Part shown: piece by piece, positions 38,558-46,504 of the stretch
Layout: the number at the start of each line of letters is the position of its first letter
Position numbering within the stretch: the first letter of the stretch is position 1
NCBI GenBank assembly: GCA_018240425.1
Contig: JAFEFU010000059.1
Coordinates: 1-64,000, forward strand
Direction of reading: 5' to 3'
Source: Pseudomonadota bacterium
Lineage (GTDB): Bacteria; Pseudomonadota; Alphaproteobacteria; Rhodobacterales; Rhodobacteraceae
DNA length: 64,000 nucleotides
The notes under the pieces: generated by a model
What the model saw: the letters and a program-made list of their open reading frames with translations, nothing else
Databases searched by the model: none
Told to the model about the DNA's origin: nothing
Position numbers and translations under genes: made by a program

Positions 38558-39755
38558 CCGCATGGGCCGCCGCCACGCCGCGCGAGAAGTCGCGGCGCAG
38601 AAGCCCGATGTCCTCGACGCCCACCGAGATGCGGAAGAAGCCCTCGGTGATCCCCTGGGCCAGCCGGTCGGCCTCGGGGACGTTGCGGTGCGAGGACGAG
38701 GCGGGGTGCGAGAGCGTGGTGCCGATGTCGCCCAGAGTCGGCGCGAAGGCGATGCCGGGCATGGCGCGGGTCAGGGCATTGGCGGCGGCGCGGCCGCCCT
38801 CCAGCTCGAAGGACAGCATGTGGCCGCCGCGCCGGCCCAGAAGCGCCAGCGCCCGGTTGTGGTCGGGGTGCGACGGATGGGTCGGGTAGACCACGCGGCG
38901 GATGCCGGGCAGCGAGGCCAGGTGATCGGCCAGCGCCCGGGCGTTTTCCTCGGACCGGTCATAGCGCAGGTGGAAGGAATAGAGACCCCGCTCGGCCTGC
39001 CAGCAGTCGAAGGGGCTGCCGGTCATCCCGGTGGTGACGGCGAATTCGCGGATCGCGGCGCGGTCGGCCGGATCGCGGGCGGCGACATAGCCAAGGGTCA
39101 CGTCGGCATGGCCGGCCAGCATCTTCGTCACCGAATGGATGACGATGTCGGCCCCCTCGTCAAAGGGCCGGAAGCCGCGCGGGGTGGTGAAGGTGTTGTC
39201 GACCGCGACCTTGACCCCCCGCGCGCGCGCCGCGGCGATGATCCCCGGCGCGTCGGCGACCCGCAGCGTCGGGTTCGAGACGATCTCGATCAGGATGAGC
39301 TTCGTCTCGGGGCGGATCGCGGCGGCGAAGGAGGCCGCGTCGGTGGGATCGGCCAGCGTCGCGCTGGCGCCGAAGCGCGGCAGGTCGTGGGTGAGAAGCT
39401 TGAGCGAGCGGCCGTAGAGCTGCGCCCCGGCCACGACGTGATCGCCCTTGCGCACGAGGCCAAGCACGGTGGCCGAGACCGCCGCCATCCCCGAGCCGAC
39501 GATGATCCCGCCGCCGCCCGCCGAGGGCGCCCCCTCGAGCGCGTCGATCTTGCGCGCCAGCACGTCGGCATTGGGATGCCCCTCGCGGGCGTAGGTATAC
39601 CCCTCGACCTTGCCGCCATACTGGGCGTCCAGCTCGTCGGGATCGGCCGAGGCATAGACCACCGAAGTCTGCAACGGGGTGCCGACCGAACGGCTGACCG
39701 AGGCGGGCCAGGCGGTGCGCCGCACCAGCGTTTCGGGAATCGGATCGTCGGTCAT
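38547..39755 (-). CDS. Cys/Met metabolism PLP enzyme (cystathionine gamma-lyase/synthase type)
   Basis: 402 aa fold-type I PLP enzyme from the ATG at 39755. YTYAREGHPNADVLARKIDALEGA, GSGMAAVSATVLGLVRKGDHVV, DNTFTTPRGFRPFDEGADIVIHSVTKMLAGHADVTLG with the Schiff-base Lys, and a C-terminal SHPASSSHRNVPEADR block. The family contains cystathionine gamma-synthase, gamma-lyase, methionine gamma-lyase and O-acylhomoserine sulfhydrylase; sequence reading alone does not separate these. Confidence 0.85.
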   Translation of the reverse strand: MTDDPIPETLVRRTAWPASVSRSVGTPLQTSVVYASADPDELDAQYGGKVEGYTYAREGHPNADVLARKIDALEGAPSAGGGGIIVGSGMAAVSATVLGLVRKGDHVVAGAQLYGRSLKLLTHDLPRFGASATLADPTDAASFAAAIRPETKLILIEIVSNPTLRVADAPGIIAAARARGVKVAVDNTFTTPRGFRPFDEGADIVIHSVTKMLAGHADVTLGYVAARDPADRAAIREFAVTTGMTGSPFDCWQAERGLYSFHLRYDRSEENARALADHLASLPGIRRVVYPTHPSHPDHNRALALLGRRGGHMLSFELEGGRAAANALTRAMPGIAFAPTLGDIGTTLSHPASSSHRNVPEADRLAQGITEGFFRISVGVEDIGLLRRDFSRGVAAAHAVSR

Positions 39756-39805
39756 GTCCTGTCCTTTCACCTGAATTGATCGCCCTGCCCCGCCGGTCGC
39801 CGCCC

Positions 39806-40774
39806 CTATCGCCCGAGCGCCCCCGCCATCACGCAGAGGATCTCGAACATCAGCGAGGCGCCGAGCCATGCGGTGTTGCCCGAGGGATCGAAGGGCGGCG
39901 AGACCTCGACAAGGTCGGCGCCGACGATGTTCAGCCCCTGGCATTCGCGCACCACCTGCATCGCCTGATAGGCGTTGGGTCCGCCCCATTCCGGGGTGCC
40001 GGTGCCGGGCGCGACCGAAGGGTCGACGAAGTCGATGTCATACGAGAGGTAGGCCGGCGCCTGGCCTACGATCTCGCGCGCCTCGGCCATCACGTCGGGG
40101 ATGCCGCGCGCGAAGAATTCCTCGATGCGGATGATGCGGATGCCGTTGGCCTTGGCAAAGTCGATGTCGATCGTGTCGTAGGTCGTGCCGCGGATGCCGA
40201 TCTGGACCATGCGCTTGGGATCCAGAAGCCCTTCCTCGACCGCGCTGCGGAACGGGTTGCCGTGGGTCAGGGTCTTGCTGCCGAAATAGGCGGGGTAAAG
40301 GTCGGTGTGGCTGTCGAAATGCATCAGGCCCAGGGGCTTGTCGCGGGCGATGCCGCGCAGGACCGGAAGCGTGCACAGATGGTCGCCCCCCGCCGACAGG
40401 GGCCTGATCCCCTGCGCCTTCAGCCGCGCGAAGAAGCTTTCGAAACGCTCCAGCGTCTCCGGCCCGTCGACCGGGTTCGGCCCCACGTCGCCGAGATCGG
40501 CGCAGCGCACCGCCTCGAACGGGCGCATCCCCGTCACCGGATGCTGGGCGCGGATCATGGTCGAGGCGTCGCGCAGGCCCCGCGGGCCGTGGCGCGGTCC
40601 CGGCCGGTTCGACACCGCCCCGTCGAAGGGCAGGCCGACAAGGCCGATCTGCACCTCGCCATGGCGCGGATGGTCGGGCGTCAGGGCCGGCAGGCGCATG
40701 AAGGTCGCGATCCCGGCAAAGCGCGGCAATTCCATGCCCGAGACCGGAATGAAGAATCTGTCCGTCATCGTCAT
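39806..40774 (-). CDS. ureohydrolase (agmatinase/guanidinobutyrase family)
   Basis: 322 aa arginase-fold dimanganese hydrolase that releases urea from a guanidino compound. Metal ligands lie in GGDHLC, FDSHTDLYPAY (the usual DAHTD has Ser) and SYDIDFVDPSVAPGTGTPEWGG. The family covers agmatinase (SpeB), guanidinobutyrase and guanidinopropionase; the substrate cannot be fixed here. 50 bp downstream of nothing it clearly pairs with; a polyamine-type transporter is encoded at 59–62 kb. Confidence 0.85.
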   Translation of the reverse strand: MTMTDRFFIPVSGMELPRFAGIATFMRLPALTPDHPRHGEVQIGLVGLPFDGAVSNRPGPRHGPRGLRDASTMIRAQHPVTGMRPFEAVRCADLGDVGPNPVDGPETLERFESFFARLKAQGIRPLSAGGDHLCTLPVLRGIARDKPLGLMHFDSHTDLYPAYFGSKTLTHGNPFRSAVEEGLLDPKRMVQIGIRGTTYDTIDIDFAKANGIRIIRIEEFFARGIPDVMAEAREIVGQAPAYLSYDIDFVDPSVAPGTGTPEWGGPNAYQAMQVVRECQGLNIVGADLVEVSPPFDPSGNTAWLGASLMFEILCVMAGALGR

Positions 40775-40820
40775 CCCCTTTTCCGGGGAAGCTTACCGGC
40801 CCGCGCGGGAAGGTAAAGGC

Positions 40821-41420
40821 TCAGGCGTCCAGTTCCGCATCCCAGTAGAGGAAGTCCATCCAGCTGTCGTGCAGGTAGTTGGGCGGAAAGCGGCGGCCGA
40901 CGTTCTGCATCTCTTCGGGGGTCGGGCGGCGCGGCGGGCGGCGCAGGTGCAAGCCCGACTGCTTGAGGTTCTTGTTGCCCTTCCTGAGGTTGCAGGGCGA
41001 ACAGGCGGCGACGACGTTCTCCCAACTCGTCACCCCCCCGCGCGAGCGGGGGAGGACATGGTCGAAGGTGAGATCCCCCTTCGACCCGCAGTACTGGCAG
41101 CAGAATTCGTCCCTCAGAAAAAGATTGAAGCGCGTGAATGCCACGCGCTTCTGGGGTTTGACGTAATCCTTCAGCACCACGACCGAGGGTATTCGGAGGG
41201 CGCTGCGCTGGCTTCTGACCACCTCCTCGTATTCGGCGAGGATCGTCACCCTGTCCAGGAACACCGCCTTTATCGCCTCCTGCCAGGGCCAGAGCGACAG
41301 GGGAAAATAGGACAGGGGCCGGAAGTCCGCGTTCAGGACCAGCGCCGGGAAATGCTTCAGCGCCGAGGGTTCCCTGACGAAACTGGCCCTGAAGTCGCTG
41401 CTGTCCGTATGGTCGAGCAT
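40821..41420 (-). CDS. HNH endonuclease family protein
   Basis: 199 aa. The HNH motif is complete: zinc Cys pair CQYCG, catalytic DHVLPRSRGG, WENVVAACSPCNLRKGN with the second Cys pair and the final Asn. The ATG at 41420 has GAGG 7 nt upstream; a TTG one codon earlier is less likely. Stand-alone HNH proteins like this are chromosomal and conserved in alphaproteobacteria, so no mobile-element origin is implied. Its promoter carries a DnaA box. Confidence 0.88.
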   Translation of the reverse strand: MLDHTDSSDFRASFVREPSALKHFPALVLNADFRPLSYFPLSLWPWQEAIKAVFLDRVTILAEYEEVVRSQRSALRIPSVVVLKDYVKPQKRVAFTRFNLFLRDEFCCQYCGSKGDLTFDHVLPRSRGGVTSWENVVAACSPCNLRKGNKNLKQSGLHLRRPPRRPTPEEMQNVGRRFPPNYLHDSWMDFLYWDAELDA

Positions 41421-41478
41421 CAATCATCCTCACTCGCGGGCCGCAGGGGCCCCGGAGCGGGAGCACCGCTCCACTTGC

Positions 41479-41514
41479 TGTGGATAACTATATCTGGCGT
41501 TTTGCCGGTGGCAA
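41479..41514 (-). promoter_or_regulatory. HNH gene promoter with overlapping DnaA box
   Basis: On the minus strand: TTGCCA (41509–41514), 16-bp spacer, TATAGT (41487–41492), both close to consensus. A perfect DnaA box TTATCCACA (41479–41487) begins on the last base of the -10. The leader RNA then forms a 7-bp hairpin GGAGCGG/CCGCTCC (41454–41472). Confidence 0.65.
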
Positions 41515-41648
41515 GCCCCGCTATATGCGAATCCATGCACGGAAATGTGACAGGGTGCAGGCCTTGCGTGGCGGGATTGCGGGAAAACGCGGAAAACCCG
41601 CCGGTGATGCGGGCAGAGGATCGGGACGGGCGGACGGATCGCTGCGGG

Positions 41649-41759
41649 TCAGCGGCGCTCCCGGCGGCGCGCGGCGACCGGGACCGGCGCGGCAACGCGC
41701 CGGCTGGCCAGCACAAGGCCGGCAACGATCGACAGAACAGCGGCGCAGAAGATGGTCAT
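41649..41759 (-). CDS. candidate small membrane protein, 36 aa
   Basis: ATG with AAGGGA 10–11 nt upstream. One hydrophobic helix (residues 2–18, MTIFCAAVLSIVAGLVLAS) followed by a short basic tail ending RRRERR. Positive-inside topology is ideal for a single-span protein. Upstream of the HNH gene on the same strand, but the HNH gene has its own promoter. No homolog recognised; coding support is only composition and the ribosome-binding site. Confidence 0.4.
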   Translation of the reverse strand: MTIFCAAVLSIVAGLVLASRRVAAPVPVAARRRERR

Positions 41760-41842
41760 TCAGGCGATTCCCTTGTCGTCTGCCCGAAAGACTAGCCTTA
41801 TTGGGACCGGGCGCAAGGGCCGAATGGTCCTCATGGGCGCCC

Positions 41843-42508
41843 TCAGGCCGAAAGGCGCTGGCGCAGGAAGGTCAGCGCCACCGACAGGCCGTCGGGCGCG
41901 ATGCCGTGGCCGGTGCCGCGCATGACATGGCCGAAGGTCTCGAACCCGGCCGCCGTCAGGGCCTCGCCGGCGGCGCCCATCTCGGCGAAGGGGACCATCG
42001 GATCGGCGTCGCCGTGAATGAGAAGGACCGGCGGGCGGCTCAGCGTCTCGGCCGCCAGCCGCTCGGGGCCGATCAGCCGGCCCGAGAAGGCGACGATCCC
42101 CGCGACCGGCACGGCGCGGCGCGGCGCGACATGGAGCGCCATCATCGAGCCTTGCGAAAACCCGACCAGCGCCAGCCGGTCCGGGGCCAGCCCCTCGCCG
42201 GCGAGGCGCGCGTCGAGGAAGGCGTTCAGGTCGTCCGCCGAGGCCATGAGGCCCGCGCTCGCCGCCGCCTCGCTCGACCCGTCGAGGCGGGGGATCGGGA
42301 ACCACTGGCGGCCGAAGGGATTGCCGGCGCAGGGTTCCGGCGCGTCGGGCGCCAGAAAGACCGTGTCGGGCAGGTGTTCGGCCAGGGGATCGGCCAGCCC
42401 GAGAAGGTCGGCCCCGTCGGCGCCATAGCCATGCAGGAACACCACCGCGGACGCGGCCTTGCCCGAGCGCGCGGCCCTGCGTCCAAAGTCCAGTTCACGC
42501 ATCCTCAT
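41843..42508 (-). CDS. alpha/beta-hydrolase (phospholipase/carboxylesterase family)
   Basis: 221 aa. VVFLHGYGADGADLLGL (oxyanion region), nucleophile elbow GFSQGSMMAL with Ser, catalytic Asp in HGDADPMVPF and His in GTGHGIAPDGL. Small carboxylesterase of the YpfH/Est type; substrate unknown. The start at 42508 gives an ATGA overlap with the DNA glycosylase gene, so the two are co-translated. Confidence 0.88.
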   Translation of the reverse strand: MRMRELDFGRRAARSGKAASAVVFLHGYGADGADLLGLADPLAEHLPDTVFLAPDAPEPCAGNPFGRQWFPIPRLDGSSEAAASAGLMASADDLNAFLDARLAGEGLAPDRLALVGFSQGSMMALHVAPRRAVPVAGIVAFSGRLIGPERLAAETLSRPPVLLIHGDADPMVPFAEMGAAGEALTAAGFETFGHVMRGTGHGIAPDGLSVALTFLRQRLSA

Positions 42509-43131
42509 ACCCCTTCGCGGCCCTTGCGCAGCCGGTAGTAAGCCCAGAGCGTCCGCGCCGCAACCGCGCGCCAGGGCGACCAGTCCGCCGCCATCGCGCC
42601 AAGCGCGCGGTCCCCCGGCCTCGACGGCAGGTCGAACAGCATCCGCGCCGCCTCCTGCAGGGCCAGGTCGCCGGCCGCGAACACGTCGGCGCGCCCGAGC
42701 GAGAACATCGCGTAGATCTCGGCGGTCCAGCGCCCGATGCCCGGCACCGTCACCAGGGTGGCGATCACCGCCTCGTCGGGCGCCCGCGCGAGCGCCGCGA
42801 AATCGAGGTCGGCGCGGGCAAGGGCCTGGGCATAGCGGATCTTCTGGCGCGAGAGGCCGCAGGCGCGCAGCGCCTCCTCCCCGGCCACGGCGACCCGCGC
42901 CGCATCGGTCAGCCCCGCCGCCTCCAGCCTCCGCCAGATCGCGTCGGCCGAGGCCACCGACACCTGCTGGGCCATGATCGTGTCGAGAAGTGCCCCAAAG
43001 CCGCCGGCATTGCGGCGCAGGGGCAAGGGTCCGCATTCGGCCAGCGCAAGGGCAAAGCGCGGCTCGCGCAGGGCAAGCCAGGCCGCCCCTTCCGCCAGAT
43101 CCTCCGGCCCCTCGATGATCCGCCCGGCCAT
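42505..43131 (-). CDS. DNA-3-methyladenine glycosylase II-like (AlkA family)
   Basis: 208 aa from the ATG at 43131. HhH-GPD base-excision fold: DTIMAQQVSVASADAIWRRLE, the hairpin TLVTVPGIGRWTAEIYAMFSLGRADVFAAGDLALQEA with the catalytic Asp in GDLAL, and DWSPWRAVAARTLWAYYR. Lacks the N-terminal AlkA beta domain. Removes alkylated purines. Longer frame upstream of 43131 is not supported. Confidence 0.9.
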   Translation of the reverse strand: MAGRIIEGPEDLAEGAAWLALREPRFALALAECGPLPLRRNAGGFGALLDTIMAQQVSVASADAIWRRLEAAGLTDAARVAVAGEEALRACGLSRQKIRYAQALARADLDFAALARAPDEAVIATLVTVPGIGRWTAEIYAMFSLGRADVFAAGDLALQEAARMLFDLPSRPGDRALGAMAADWSPWRAVAARTLWAYYRLRKGREGV

Positions 43132-43225
43132 GTGCCCGCGCCCTCTGTCCGCACCCCTGCCTGCCGGTCTAGCCGCCCCGGCGCGCGCCGAACAGTCCCT
43201 GCGGCGGCGGCCCATTGTCGCCTGC

Positions 43226-43257
43226 GTTTCCGCTAACAGAAGATGTTTTCGCTAACA
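43226..43257 (+). promoter_or_regulatory. tandem operator-like repeats before the first gap gene
   Basis: GTTTCCGCTAACA (43226–43238) and GTTTTCGCTAACA (43245–43257) match at 12 of 13 bases, 19 bp apart. The half-site CGCTAACA recurs, inverted, as TGTTAGCG in front of the second gap gene. A LacI-family central-carbon regulator (CceR/PckR-like) is the likely binder; this is inference from the half-site shape. Confidence 0.6.
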
Positions 43258-43326
43258 TACTGATAATATGTCATTTTCCTGTTCCGCTCGCCCGGCTATT
43301 TGTGTAGGAACGAAGGAACGCCCGCA

Positions 43327-43380
43327 ATGAGCACCCCCGCGCCCGATCCGGCGCGCACCGCAAGCAGGAGCAGAACATGA
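43327..43380 (+). CDS. candidate 17-aa leader peptide of gap
   Basis: ATG at 43327 with AAGGA 9–10 nt upstream encodes MSTPAPDPARTASRSRT; its stop overlaps the ATG of the first gap gene (ATGA, 43377–43380). The gap gene also has its own AGGAG. Possible translational coupling; no amino-acid run typical of an attenuator. Confidence 0.4.
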   Translation: MSTPAPDPARTASRSRT

Positions 43381-44381
43381 CCGTCACCGTCGGCATCAAC
43401 GGGTTTGGCCGGATCGGCCGCTGCACGCTGGCCCACATCGCCGAGGCCGCGCGCAACGACGTTCAGGTGGTGCGGATCAACGCGACCGGGCCGATCGAGA
43501 CCAACGCCCACCTGCTGAAATACGACTCGGTCCACGGCCGCTTTCCCGGCGTGGTCAAGGTCGCGGGCGGCACGCTCGACCTCGGGCGCGGACCGATCGA
43601 GGTCATGTCGACCTACAACCCCGAGGAGCTGGACTGGGAGGGCGTCGATGTCGTCCTCGAATGCACCGGCCAGTTCAACGACCGCGACAAGGCCGCCGTC
43701 CACCTGACCCGCGGCGCCAAGCGGGTGCTGGTCTCGGCCCCGGCCAAGCGCGCCGACAAGACCGTGGTCTACGGCGTGAACCACCGCCAGCTGACCGCCG
43801 AGCACCTCGTCGTCTCGAACGGCTCGTGCACCACCAACTGCCTCGCGCCGCTGGCCAAGGTGCTGAACGACGCGATCGGGATCGAGTCGGGGATCATGAC
43901 CACCATCCACAGCTACACCGGCGACCAGCCGACGCTCGACCGCCGCCACAAGGATCTCTACCGCGCCCGCGCCGCGGCGATGGCGATGATCCCGACCTCG
44001 ACCGGCGCGGCCAAGGCGCTTGGCGAGGTGCTGCCGGAACTGGCGGGCAAGCTCGACGGCACCGCGATCCGGGTGCCGACCCCCAATGTCTCGGCGGTGG
44101 ACCTGACCTTCCAGGCCGGCAAGGACGTGACCGTCGCCGACGTGAACGAGATCGTGCGCGAGGCGGCGGCCGGCTACATGGGCATGGTGCTTGCCTATGA
44201 CCCCGAGCCGAAGGTCTCGATCGACTTCAACCACACGCCCCATTCCTCGATCTTCGCGCCCGACCAGACCAAGGTGGTCGGCATGCGCACCGTCAGGGTG
44301 CTGGCCTGGTATGACAACGAATGGGGCTTCTCCTGCCGGATGGCCGACGTGGCCGGCGCGATGGGGCGGCTTCTCCAGTAA
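43377..44381 (+). CDS. gap: glyceraldehyde-3-phosphate dehydrogenase, copy 1 (Asp-less NAD site)
   Basis: 334 aa, full-length GAPDH. GINGFGRIGR dinucleotide motif; catalytic Cys151 in SNGSCTTNC (usual SNASCTTNC), with HSYTGDQPTLD and WYDNEWGFSCRMAD. The residue after the second strand, normally Asp in INDL and selecting NAD+ over NADP+, is Ala36 (INATG). This suggests NADP(H) use or relaxed specificity, as in gluconeogenic or Calvin-type enzymes. Preceded by tandem CGCTAACA boxes and followed by a 47-aa gene and a second gap. Confidence 0.95.
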   Translation: MTVTVGINGFGRIGRCTLAHIAEAARNDVQVVRINATGPIETNAHLLKYDSVHGRFPGVVKVAGGTLDLGRGPIEVMSTYNPEELDWEGVDVVLECTGQFNDRDKAAVHLTRGAKRVLVSAPAKRADKTVVYGVNHRQLTAEHLVVSNGSCTTNCLAPLAKVLNDAIGIESGIMTTIHSYTGDQPTLDRRHKDLYRARAAAMAMIPTSTGAAKALGEVLPELAGKLDGTAIRVPTPNVSAVDLTFQAGKDVTVADVNEIVREAAAGYMGMVLAYDPEPKVSIDFNHTPHSSIFAPDQTKVVGMRTVRVLAWYDNEWGFSCRMADVAGAMGRLLQ

Positions 44382-44390
44382 CGGGGACGC

Positions 44391-44534
44391 ATGACCCATC
44401 GCATCTTCCTGGGGCTGGCCGGACTGATCCTGCTGGCCCTTGTCATTGATGCCGCCGCCTTTCACGGCGCGGCGCTGCTGTTTCTGGCCCGCAAGTTCGT
44501 CGACCTCAGCGACTGGGTCGCTTTCTGGCGCTGA
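44391..44534 (+). CDS. 47-aa membrane protein between the two gap genes
   Basis: Begins 9 bp after gap copy 1, with GGGGA upstream of the ATG. Two short hydrophobic stretches (about residues 5–19 and 21–33) and an amphipathic tail ending FVDLSDWVAFWR. Reading frame intact, codon use like neighbours. Same transcript as gap copy 1 by spacing; copy 2 has its own promoter. No function known. Confidence 0.65.
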   Translation: MTHRIFLGLAGLILLALVIDAAAFHGAALLFLARKFVDLSDWVAFWR

Positions 44535-44550
44535 CAGGCCTATTGTCGGG

Positions 44551-44587
44551 TTGACGCTGCCTGCGTTTTTTGATGTTAGCGATAACG
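44551..44587 (+). promoter_or_regulatory. promoter and operator of the second gap gene
   Basis: TTGACG (44551–44556), 17 bp, TGTTAG (44574–44579) as -10. The near-palindrome TGTTAGCGATAACG (44574–44587) covers the -10, a repressor-type position, and contains the same half-site as the boxes before gap copy 1. Confidence 0.6.
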
Positions 44588-44618
44588 CAACAGAGGCGGC
44601 GAAATCCGGGAGACTGGC

Positions 44619-45620
44619 ATGACGGTCAAGGTGGCGATCAACGGCTTCGGACGGATCGGGCGCAATGTCCTGCGGGCGATCGTCGAATCGGGGCGCAGGG
44701 ATATCGAGGTGGTGGCGATCAACGATCTCGGCCCGGTCGAGACCAATGCCCATCTCCTGCGCTTCGACAGCGTGCACGGGCGCTTTCCGGCCGAGGTCAG
44801 GACCACCGCGACCACCATCGACGTGGGCCGCGGCCCGATCGAGGTCACGGCGCTGCGCAATCCGGCCGAACTGCCCTGGTCGGGGGTGGACGTGGTGATG
44901 GAATGCACCGGCATCTTCACCTCGAAGGAGAAATGCCTGCCGCACCTGGAAAACGGCTCGAAGCGCGTCCTCATCTCGGCCCCGGGCGAAGGCGCGGACA
45001 AGACCATCGTCTACGGCGTCAACCACCAGACCCTGACGCGCGACGACCTCGTGGTCTCGAATGCCTCCTGCACGACCAACTGCCTTTCCCCGGTCGCCAA
45101 GGTGCTGAACGACGCGATCGGCATCTCGCGCGGCTTCATGACCACCATCCACAGCTACACCGGCGACCAGCCGACGCTCGACACGATGCACAAGGATCTC
45201 TACCGCGCCCGCGCCGCCGGGCTCAGCATGATTCCGACCTCGACCGGTGCGGCCAAGGCGGTCGGGCTGGTGCTGCCGGAACTGAAGGGCCGGCTGGACG
45301 GGGTGGCGATCCGGGTGCCGACCCCCAATGTCTCGGTCGTCGATCTGGTGTTCGAGGCGGCGCGCGAAACCTCGGTCGCCGAGATCAATGCCGCGATCCG
45401 CGATGCGGCCCAGGGCCATCTGCGCGGCATCCTCGGCTTTACCGAGCAGCCCAACGTCTCGTCGGACTTCAACCACGACCCGCATTCCAGCGTCTTCCAC
45501 ATGGACCAGACCAAGGTCATGGACAGCCGGATGTGCCGCATCCTGTCCTGGTATGACAATGAATGGGGATTCTCGAACCGGATGGCGGATACGGCGGTCG
45601 AGATGGGCAGGCACCTGTAG
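44619..45620 (+). CDS. gap: glyceraldehyde-3-phosphate dehydrogenase, copy 2
   Basis: 333 aa GAPDH. Unlike copy 1 it keeps Asp36 (AINDLGP), so NAD+ use is expected, and has the canonical SNASCTTNC active site. HSYTGDQPTLD, PTPNVSVVDLVF and WYDNEWGFSNRMAD are intact. Own promoter with an operator over the -10. Convergent with coaD, with a three-hairpin repeat element in between. Confidence 0.96.
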   Translation: MTVKVAINGFGRIGRNVLRAIVESGRRDIEVVAINDLGPVETNAHLLRFDSVHGRFPAEVRTTATTIDVGRGPIEVTALRNPAELPWSGVDVVMECTGIFTSKEKCLPHLENGSKRVLISAPGEGADKTIVYGVNHQTLTRDDLVVSNASCTTNCLSPVAKVLNDAIGISRGFMTTIHSYTGDQPTLDTMHKDLYRARAAGLSMIPTSTGAAKAVGLVLPELKGRLDGVAIRVPTPNVSVVDLVFEAARETSVAEINAAIRDAAQGHLRGILGFTEQPNVSSDFNHDPHSSVFHMDQTKVMDSRMCRILSWYDNEWGFSNRMADTAVEMGRHL

Positions 45621-45690
45621 CCTGCCCGGACGGCCCTGCCCCAGGTCGGATCGACATTCGGGGCTCGCTTCCGACCTTTTCGGTCCGGGT

Positions 45691-45791
45691 GGCAGAGGCC
45701 ATTGCCTCTGCCACAGTGCGGCGGTTTCCCTTGTCCCGCCGATGGCCCCAAAGGCCATCGGCCAGCGCCCGCCCCGCCATCGGCGGGCGCT
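45691..45791 (+). repeat. three-hairpin intergenic repeat, copy C (divergent)
   Basis: Hairpin 1 (45691–45712): stem GGCAGAGGC/GCCTCTGCC, 4-nt loop. Hairpin 2 (45739–45761): CCGATGGCC/GGCCATCGG, 5-nt loop. Hairpin 3 (45764–45791): AGCGCCCGCC/GGCGGGCGCT, 8-nt loop. Sizes equal those of copies A and B although the stem bases of hairpins 1 and 2 differ. The gap 45621–45941 holds no gene. Confidence 0.8.
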
Positions 45792-45852
45792 ATGCGCCCA
45801 CCGGGGCAGGCGCCGGCCTTTGGCAGTTCGTGACATCAGCGGTCCAGCGGCA

Positions 45853-45902
45853 GCGTTTCCGCGCGGTCGGGGGAAACGCGATGCGTTTCCTGTTCCCGAC
45901 CG
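45853..45902. terminator. long hairpin with alternative pairing before coaD 3' end
   Basis: CGGTCGGG and GGAAACGC (45864–45879) pair with GCGTTTCC and CCCGACCG (45883–45902) around a GAT loop, 16 bp with one 4-nt bulge. A second GCGTTTCC at about 45854–45861 can pair with the same GGAAACGC, giving two exclusive structures. It lies in the convergent gap and may serve as terminator for coaD or gap. Confidence 0.5.
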
Positions 45903-45941
45903 GGCCCATGCCAGTCCGCAATGGAGGGATGTCGATCCGCC

Positions 45942-46433
45942 CTAACCCAGCCGCGCCTTCAGCGCCCTGTCGACGGCGGGGGTCACGAACTTCGACACGT
46001 CGCCGCCCAGCCGGCAGATCTCCTTGACCAGTTTCGAGGCGATCGCCTGGCGGCGGGCATCGGCCATCAGGAAGACGGTCTCGATCGAGGCGTCCATCGC
46101 CCGGTTCATGCCGACCATCTGGAATTCGTACTCGAAATCGGCGACCGCGCGCAGGCCGCGGATGATGACCCCGGCCCCCACGTCGCGGGCGCAGTCGATC
46201 AGCAGGTTCTCGAACGGGTGCACGACGATCTCGCCGCCGGTGCGGGCAACGATCGCCGCGCATTCCGCCTCGACCATCGCCACCCGCTCTTCCAGCGGGA
46301 ACAGCGGCCCCTTGTCGCGGTTGATCGCCACCCCGATCACCAGCCGGTCGACCAGCGCCATCGCCCGCTGGATGATGTCGGTATGGCCCAGCGTGATCGG
46401 ATCGAACGTGCCGGGATACAGGCCGATGCGCAT
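45942..46433 (-). CDS. coaD: phosphopantetheine adenylyltransferase
   Basis: Penultimate enzyme of coenzyme A synthesis. 163 aa from the ATG at 46433 (MRIGLYPGTFDPITLGHTDII), the family's usual length. Nucleotidyltransferase T/HxGH motif TLGHTD, RGLRAVADFEYEFQMVGMNR, and the ISSK-like loop as IASKLVKEI. Longer frame to 46460 not needed. Confidence 0.96.
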   Translation of the reverse strand: MRIGLYPGTFDPITLGHTDIIQRAMALVDRLVIGVAINRDKGPLFPLEERVAMVEAECAAIVARTGGEIVVHPFENLLIDCARDVGAGVIIRGLRAVADFEYEFQMVGMNRAMDASIETVFLMADARRQAIASKLVKEICRLGGDVSKFVTPAVDRALKARLG

Positions 46434-46504
46434 GGGAACCCTCCGCTTAGACCCCGGCACGCAACATTATGTCGCGCCGATTTGCAAGCGCGGAAATCCG
46501 GGCC

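Noticed and set aside
40821..41420. Homing endonuclease or mobile element from the HNH motif
   Set aside because: No intron, flanking repeats or insertion in a host gene; the stand-alone protein has normal composition and its own promoter.
43377..45620. Recent duplication of gap
   Set aside because: The two proteins differ widely along their length and at functional positions, so this is an old paralogous pair, not a fresh duplication.
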